A stretch of 9,062 nt of DNA, from assembly GCA_026986055.1 (NCBI GenBank), contig JALSPH010000199.1, positions 1 to 9,062 on the forward strand. The letters run 5' to 3'. The notes beneath the pieces were generated by a model. That model made no database searches. It was not told the DNA's origin and worked only from the letters and a program-made list of their open reading frames with translations. Positions 5,532 through 9,062 of the stretch are shown here, piece by piece. Numbering within the stretch: the stretch's first letter is position 1; each line of letters begins with the position of its first letter. A program made the translations under genes and the position numbers. This stretch comes from Campylobacterales bacterium (GTDB lineage Bacteria; Campylobacterota; Campylobacteria; Campylobacterales; Hydrogenimonadaceae).

Positions 5532-6738
5532 CGGATATCCCTTTTAGTATCGGCTCCAAAGAGACCTCTCTTTTAAGCCTCACGCACCTTGCGCCGACTG
5601 CCTCCTCAAGAGCCTCTTGCAAATCCTCCTCTTCACAGAAAATCGTCCCCTCCACCTCGGAAAATATAGCCTCTTGGTTGAAGATATGCTTTCCGCTTAT
5701 AAGAGCGCACTCAAAAGGGGTGACTTCGACCGGGTTGTGTCCACCTACCGGAGCGAAAGCGCCTCCTAGTATAACGATGTCGCTTATGGCGTAGAAGTTT
5801 ATGAGCTCTCCCATTCTATCCACCACTACGATATCGGACTCCAGACTCTCATTGCTGCTCCAAAGCTCCGCATCGAGCCCCTCTTTCAAGGCCTCCTTTT
5901 TCGCAAGCTCAAAAACCTTCTCAAAACGCTCGGGATGGCGTGGAACTATGATGAGTTTGGACTCAGGATGCGCTCTTCTCCACTTCAAATAGGCTTTTAA
6001 AATAGGCTCCTCCTCACCTTCGTGGGTGCTGGCAGCCGTTACGACCTTTTGCGAGGGCTTTTTTAATTTGCGGGTAACCATAGGCTTTTGGGCAAGTTTT
6101 ATATTTCCGGTAACGGCAACCTTTTTTGCCCCAAGCTCCATAAGCCTCTTTTTATCCTTTTCGCTCTGGGCATAGACTTCGTCAATCTGCTCGAAAATCT
6201 TTCTATAGAGCCATGAGAACCTCTTGTAGCTCTTGTAGGATCTATCCGATATTCGAGCGTTTATAAGCATGGTTTTGGCTCCTCTTATCTTTGCCACATA
6301 AAAGAGCAGAAACCAGAGCTCCGCCTCCATCACGACAAGAACCTTTTGAGGAGTGGTCCAAAACCATAAAAGCGGCTCGAAAGGGAGATACCGCACCTCG
6401 TTGGAGACTCTGCTCGCTTCGCTAAAACCGGTCTGGGTCGTTGTGGTTATGGAGTAGTTCTCTCTGCCGATATGATCTAGCAGCGGCTTTAAAGCCTTCG
6501 TCTCTCCGAAACTGCACGCATGGAACCAGACTCTATTTTTAGGCAGCGGAGGATTTTTCCAAAGAAAAAATCTTGCAGGAATGGAGCGGCGATACTTTTT
6601 TTTGAATGCAAAGAGGATCAGAAAAGGTAGAGAGAGTAGATATAGCCCCCACACAAAAGAGGTGTAGAGGGCTGCAAAGAGGTTAAGCTTCAGCGCTCTC
6701 TTCTTCTTTCTGGACTTCAAGATACAAGATTCGTCCAC
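5521..6738 (-). CDS. waaA: 3-deoxy-D-manno-octulosonic acid (Kdo) transferase
   Basis: WaaA (KdtA) transfers Kdo from CMP-Kdo to the lipid A precursor at the cytoplasmic face of the inner membrane, the first step of LPS inner-core assembly. The longest frame has 405 residues. One membrane anchor covers about 20-45, followed by basic KKKYRRSIPARFF. The N-terminal GT-B half has FHACSFGETKA with the presumed catalytic Glu79 (the GE of the GT30 family), TTTTQTGFSEA, and MEAELWF at about 138-144. The C-terminal half has VTAASTHEGEE, IVPRHPERF and the conserved GGAFAPVGGHNPVEV ending near 339. The start is uncertain. The GTG at 6736-6738 gives a 56-bp overlap with the upstream gene and a non-standard basic extension. 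TTG at 6720 and GTG at 6654 are alternatives, and none has a clear ribosome binding site. The family itself is clear. Confidence 0.93.
   Translation of the reverse strand: MDESCILKSRKKKRALKLNLFAALYTSFVWGLYLLSLPFLILFAFKKKYRRSIPARFFLWKNPPLPKNRVWFHACSFGETKALKPLLDHIGRENYSITTTTQTGFSEASRVSNEVRYLPFEPLLWFWTTPQKVLVVMEAELWFLLFYVAKIRGAKTMLINARISDRSYKSYKRFSWLYRKIFEQIDEVYAQSEKDKKRLMELGAKKVAVTGNIKLAQKPMVTRKLKKPSQKVVTAASTHEGEEEPILKAYLKWRRAHPESKLIIVPRHPERFEKVFELAKKEALKEGLDAELWSSNESLESDIVVVDRMGELINFYAISDIVILGGAFAPVGGHNPVEVTPFECALISGKHIFNQEAIFSEVEGTIFCEEEDLQEALEEAVGARCVRLKREVSLEPILKGISDVV
5538..5544 (-). promoter_or_regulatory. Ribosome binding site deciding the DUF167 gene start
   Basis: The minus strand reads AAAGGGA, then a six-base spacer, then ATG at 5531. 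It lies inside the last codons of waaA and favours this start over the ATG four codons later. Confidence 0.5.
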
Positions 6739-7414
6739 AGTGCGGGCATGTAGTAATCTCTTCGCCCTTTATGACCTCGGCGTAAGTCTTGTCGTTTATC
6801 TTCATAAAACAGCCCATACACGCCTGTTTTCTAACGGGAACAACGGCTGTATTCTTGGCCCATCGTCTTATCTTGTCGTAAAAGGCGAGAATCTTCTGGC
6901 TCATCTGGGCCATAAGCTTCTGCTTCTCTTCGAAGAGTTTCTGCCTCTCCTTCTCGATCTCGGCGAGCTCCTTCTCGACCTCCTCTTTTACGGCCGCACT
7001 CTTCTCTTTCATGGCAGCAAGCTCGGCCTCTTTGGTCTCGATCTCTTTTTTGCGGCTCTCTATGAGATTTTCGAGACGCTCTATCTCTTCGTTGGCAAAA
7101 TCGAGCTGCTCTCTTGCTATCTCCTCCTCAAGCTGCAGAGCTTTTATCTCTTTTTCGGTCTTGGCATCCGCCGCCTTTTTCTTGTTCGCTTCGAGCTTAT
7201 CGCTGAGCTCTTGAATGTGGAGCTCGTTTTTTGCCTTCTTGAGCTCGCTCTCTTTTATCTCTTCGGAGAGTGCGAGTATCTCTTTCTCTACGGCACTTTG
7301 AGCCTCCTCGACTTCATCGAGTCTCGATTTCGCCTCGGCAATTTTCGGTTCGAATGCGTCTATTGTCCGATCTATATTTGACAGTTTGATCAGATCTTCA
7401 AGATGCTTGTTCAT
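6683..7414 (-). CDS. Coiled-coil zinc-ribbon protein, HP0958/FlgZ family
   Basis: The 243-residue product is a long, highly charged coiled coil (about residues 15-175, rich in K, E and A heptads) capped by a C4 zinc ribbon. The ribbon has Cys199 and Cys202 (CMGC) and Cys223 and Cys226 (CPHC), in the DUF164/zf-RING_7 arrangement. This architecture and its place between the NIF3-like gene and waaA match H. pylori HP0958 (FlgZ). There the protein binds and stabilises the flagellar sigma factor RpoN and also binds flaA mRNA. A similar RpoN or RNA role here is inference from homology and synteny. A generic nucleic-acid-binding or chaperone role is also possible, because relatives occur in bacteria without flagella. 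The ATG follows AAGGAA at four bases and lies 12 bases after the nif3 stop. Confidence 0.9.
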   Translation of the reverse strand: MNKHLEDLIKLSNIDRTIDAFEPKIAEAKSRLDEVEEAQSAVEKEILALSEEIKESELKKAKNELHIQELSDKLEANKKKAADAKTEKEIKALQLEEEIAREQLDFANEEIERLENLIESRKKEIETKEAELAAMKEKSAAVKEEVEKELAEIEKERQKLFEEKQKLMAQMSQKILAFYDKIRRWAKNTAVVPVRKQACMGCFMKINDKTYAEVIKGEEITTCPHCGRILYLEVQKEEESAEA

Positions 7415-7426
7415 GGATTTCCTTGG

Positions 7427-8149
7427 TTAAATGTAGGTAAAGGGGTTGATTGATTGTGCAATTATAACCGGAATCGGCAAATTTTTCAAATTCTCCCCCA
7501 GAGCATCGGCAAAATGGCGTTCACTCTCGAAATGTCCGATATCTGCCATCATGACCCCTTCGGAGACTCCTTTCATAGCGTCGTGAAACTTTATATCTCC
7601 GGTCAAAAAGAGATCTGCATCCGCAAGATCCATCAAGCTCGCACCTGCTCCTGTTACCATAGCTACGCTTCTTATCTCGCTTTTATTTCCTACGACCCTC
7701 ATAACATCCAAAGAGAGAGCTCTTTTTATATTTTCAAGAAGCTCTTTGCTTTGCCATCTCCCTTCCGCGTAGCAGATGAACTCCTCGCACTCCTTTGCCT
7801 TGAAGCCTAAAACCTTCTCAAATACATATCTGTTCAGGTGAGTTTTGTCGAAATTGGTATGCATAGCGATAACGGAGTGATCTTTTTTCACCATATCCCT
7901 TAAAATATTTGCAGGGTACTCGTCCCACCTAAGACTCTTCAGGCCTGAAAATATTAGAGGGTGGTGAAGAACGAAAAGGGTATGCTCCTGCGCCTCTTGA
8001 ACCATATTGGCATCGATATCCACGCTGAGCACGACCCTCTTTACATCCTGGGAAAACTCGCCCAAAAGCAGACCGCTGTTGTCCCAACTCTCCTGAAGCT
8101 CGAACGGACTTATAGAGTCGAGCAGTTCGTAAACTTCACCTACTCTCAA
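7427..8149 (-). CDS. DUF34/NIF3-like dinuclear metal-binding protein
   Basis: A 240-residue protein of the NIF3/DUF34 family, often labelled GTP cyclohydrolase I type 2 homologue. Its true cellular role is unsettled. The dinuclear metal site is intact: HHP at 62-64, MHTNFD with His97 and Asp101, and GHFESE near the C-terminus with His206 and Glu210. The family opening [28 protein letters not shown] starts at about residue 3. I start at TTG (8147-8149), which overlaps the glyQ stop as TTGA and fits both the family start and the operon. A GAGGGG motif lies nine bases upstream. The same frame stays open to 8317, but that 56-residue extension runs through glyQ codons and looks like noise. H. pylori HP0959 occupies the same place. 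Confidence 0.9.
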   Translation of the reverse strand: MRVGEVYELLDSISPFELQESWDNSGLLLGEFSQDVKRVVLSVDIDANMVQEAQEHTLFVLHHPLIFSGLKSLRWDEYPANILRDMVKKDHSVIAMHTNFDKTHLNRYVFEKVLGFKAKECEEFICYAEGRWQSKELLENIKRALSLDVMRVVGNKSEIRSVAMVTGAGASLMDLADADLFLTGDIKFHDAMKGVSEGVMMADIGHFESERHFADALGENLKNLPIPVIIAQSINPFTYI

Positions 8150-9036
8150 CTCTCTTGACCCCTCACTCTCGCCAATCTCTGCGGCTCTTGCTCTTTGTAA
8201 AGCTCCGCGCAACCCTTTGCAAGGTCGCGAATCTTCAAAATGTAGTTCGCCCTCTCCGTTACCGATATCGCTTTTCTTGCATCGAGGGTATTGAAGATAT
8301 GGGAAGCGATCATACACTGGTCATATGCAGGCAGCGGGAGTCCGGCTTCAAGAGCTCGCCTACACTCGGCAGCGGCATCGTCGAAGTGGCGAAAAAGCAT
8401 ATCGACATCGGCCACTTCGAAGTTGTACTTGCTGAACTCATACTCGCTCTCTTTATGGACGTCGGCATACTTCGTAACTTTTCCATCTTTTTGGCTCCAG
8501 ACGATGTCAAAAACCGACTCCACACCCTGAAGGTACATGGCGAGCCGTTCGGTGCCGTAAGTGATCTCCGCCGCTACAGGGTTGCACTCTATGCCGCCTA
8601 CCTGCTGAAAATAGGTAAATTGCGTAACCTCCATACCGTCGAGCCAAACCTCCCAGCCAAGTCCCCAGGCTCCAAGCGTCGGAGACTCCCAGTTATCCTC
8701 CACAAAGCGTATGTCGTGCTTTTTCAGATCGAGCCCGAGATATTCGAGACTTTTTAGATAAAGATCCTGTATATCGTCCGGGCTCGGTTTTATGAGTACC
8801 TGAAACTGGTAGTAGGCTCCGAGCCTGTTCGGGTTCTCGCCGTACCTGCCGTCGGTCGGCCTTCTGCTCGGTGCTACATATGCAGCCGCCCACGGGGTGG
8901 AGTCGAGACTCCTAAGAAGAGTCGCCGGGTGGAAAGTACCGGCACCCGATGGAATATCGTAGGGTTGTACTATGTTGCACCCCTCGTTAGCCCAGAATGT
9001 TTGGAGTTTGAGAAGTAGGTCGCTGAATGTGATCAT
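8146..9036 (-). CDS. glyQ: Glycine--tRNA ligase alpha subunit
   Basis: GlyQ is the catalytic alpha subunit of the bacterial alpha2beta2-type glycyl-tRNA synthetase, which charges tRNA-Gly with glycine in the cytoplasm. The beta subunit gene glyS is not in the window and must lie elsewhere. The 296-residue product is near the normal length. It has the family start ([19 protein letters not shown]), then [22 protein letters not shown]. The class II aminoacyl-tRNA synthetase core follows, with [17 protein letters not shown] near 76-92, [10 protein letters not shown], and [21 protein letters not shown] near 131-151. The ATG at 9034-9036 matches the family start. An AAGGAA motif lies upstream, somewhat far at about 11 bases. 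Only 26 bases of leader are in the window (9037-9062), so the promoter is not visible. Its stop overlaps the NIF3-like start by four bases. Confidence 0.97.
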   Translation of the reverse strand: MITFSDLLLKLQTFWANEGCNIVQPYDIPSGAGTFHPATLLRSLDSTPWAAAYVAPSRRPTDGRYGENPNRLGAYYQFQVLIKPSPDDIQDLYLKSLEYLGLDLKKHDIRFVEDNWESPTLGAWGLGWEVWLDGMEVTQFTYFQQVGGIECNPVAAEITYGTERLAMYLQGVESVFDIVWSQKDGKVTKYADVHKESEYEFSKYNFEVADVDMLFRHFDDAAAECRRALEAGLPLPAYDQCMIASHIFNTLDARKAISVTERANYILKIRDLAKGCAELYKEQEPQRLARVRGQES

Positions 9037-9062
9037 TTAAGGTCCAATTCCTTTTTTATTTT

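Noticed and set aside
6740..7381. Plus-strand open frame of 213 codons opposite the coiled-coil gene
   Set aside because: The complement of Lys/Glu-rich heptads gives Leu/Phe-rich runs that mimic a membrane protein. No ribosome binding site or family pattern is seen.
8150..8317. Extension of the NIF3-like frame by 56 codons upstream of the TTG start
   Set aside because: It runs through glyQ codons in another frame, has no resemblance to the family, and would need a 172-bp overlap. The TTG in the TTGA overlap fits the family N-terminus.
8155..8757. Plus-strand open frame of 200 codons opposite glyQ
   Set aside because: Shadow of the strongly conserved glyQ coding sequence, with no independent support.
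8310..8893. Two short minus-strand frames (66 and 71 codons) inside glyQ
   Set aside because: They overlap glyQ on the same strand in another frame and have no ribosome binding site or homology signal.
1..9062. Search for CRISPR arrays, tRNA or rRNA genes, insertion sequences, att sites and defence-type genes
   Set aside because: No regularly spaced repeats, cloverleaf-like sequence, transposase motifs or terminal repeats were seen. The genes are a conserved housekeeping set.

Overview
The window looks like part of a chromosome from the Campylobacterota (the former Epsilonproteobacteria). The protein sequences and the gene neighbourhoods both resemble that lineage. The base composition is clearly richer in G+C than Helicobacter or Campylobacter, and codons such as CGG are used freely. 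This suggests a free-living member, for example a Sulfurovum-, Nitratifractor- or Hydrogenimonas-like hydrothermal or sediment bacterium. The genus is a guess; the phylum is well supported.

Layout: twelve complete genes lie on the minus strand. The 3' end of one unrecognised gene enters from the left on the plus strand. Read in the direction of transcription, from right to left, block A is glyQ (glycyl-tRNA synthetase alpha), a DUF34/NIF3 metal-binding protein, a coiled-coil zinc-ribbon protein of the H. pylori HP0958/FlgZ family, waaA (Kdo transferase), a DUF167/YggU protein and an RluA-type pseudouridine synthase. These genes overlap or are spaced by a few bases, and the order matches, from memory, H. 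pylori HP0960 to HP0956. After a gap of about 110 bases comes ffh (SRP54). Then follows a structured gap of about 95 bases and the conserved set rpsP, khpA, rimM, trmD, rplS (block B; with ffh, comparable to H. pylori HP1152 to HP1147). A stem-loop follows rplS. A secreted cyclophilin with its own likely promoter then converges on the plus-strand gene, with a 17-bp overlap.

How the genes work together: block B supplies ribosomal proteins S16 and L19, the 30S maturation factor RimM, tRNA m1G37 methylation by TrmD, an RNA-binding KH protein and the SRP GTPase. This is core translation and protein targeting. Block A mixes tRNA charging and RNA modification with LPS inner-core synthesis and a probable flagellar regulator. 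Start-stop overlaps (TGATG, GTGA, TTGA) and two 11-bp overlaps point to translational coupling. Several starts are non-ATG: TTG for ffh and nif3, GTG for rimM.

The window is mostly housekeeping DNA. I see no mobile element, CRISPR array, tRNA or rRNA, and no convincing new system. The least explained structure is the element between ffh and rpsP: a long inverted repeat whose loop can pair with bases outside the stem. No gene-free stretch exceeds 300 bases.
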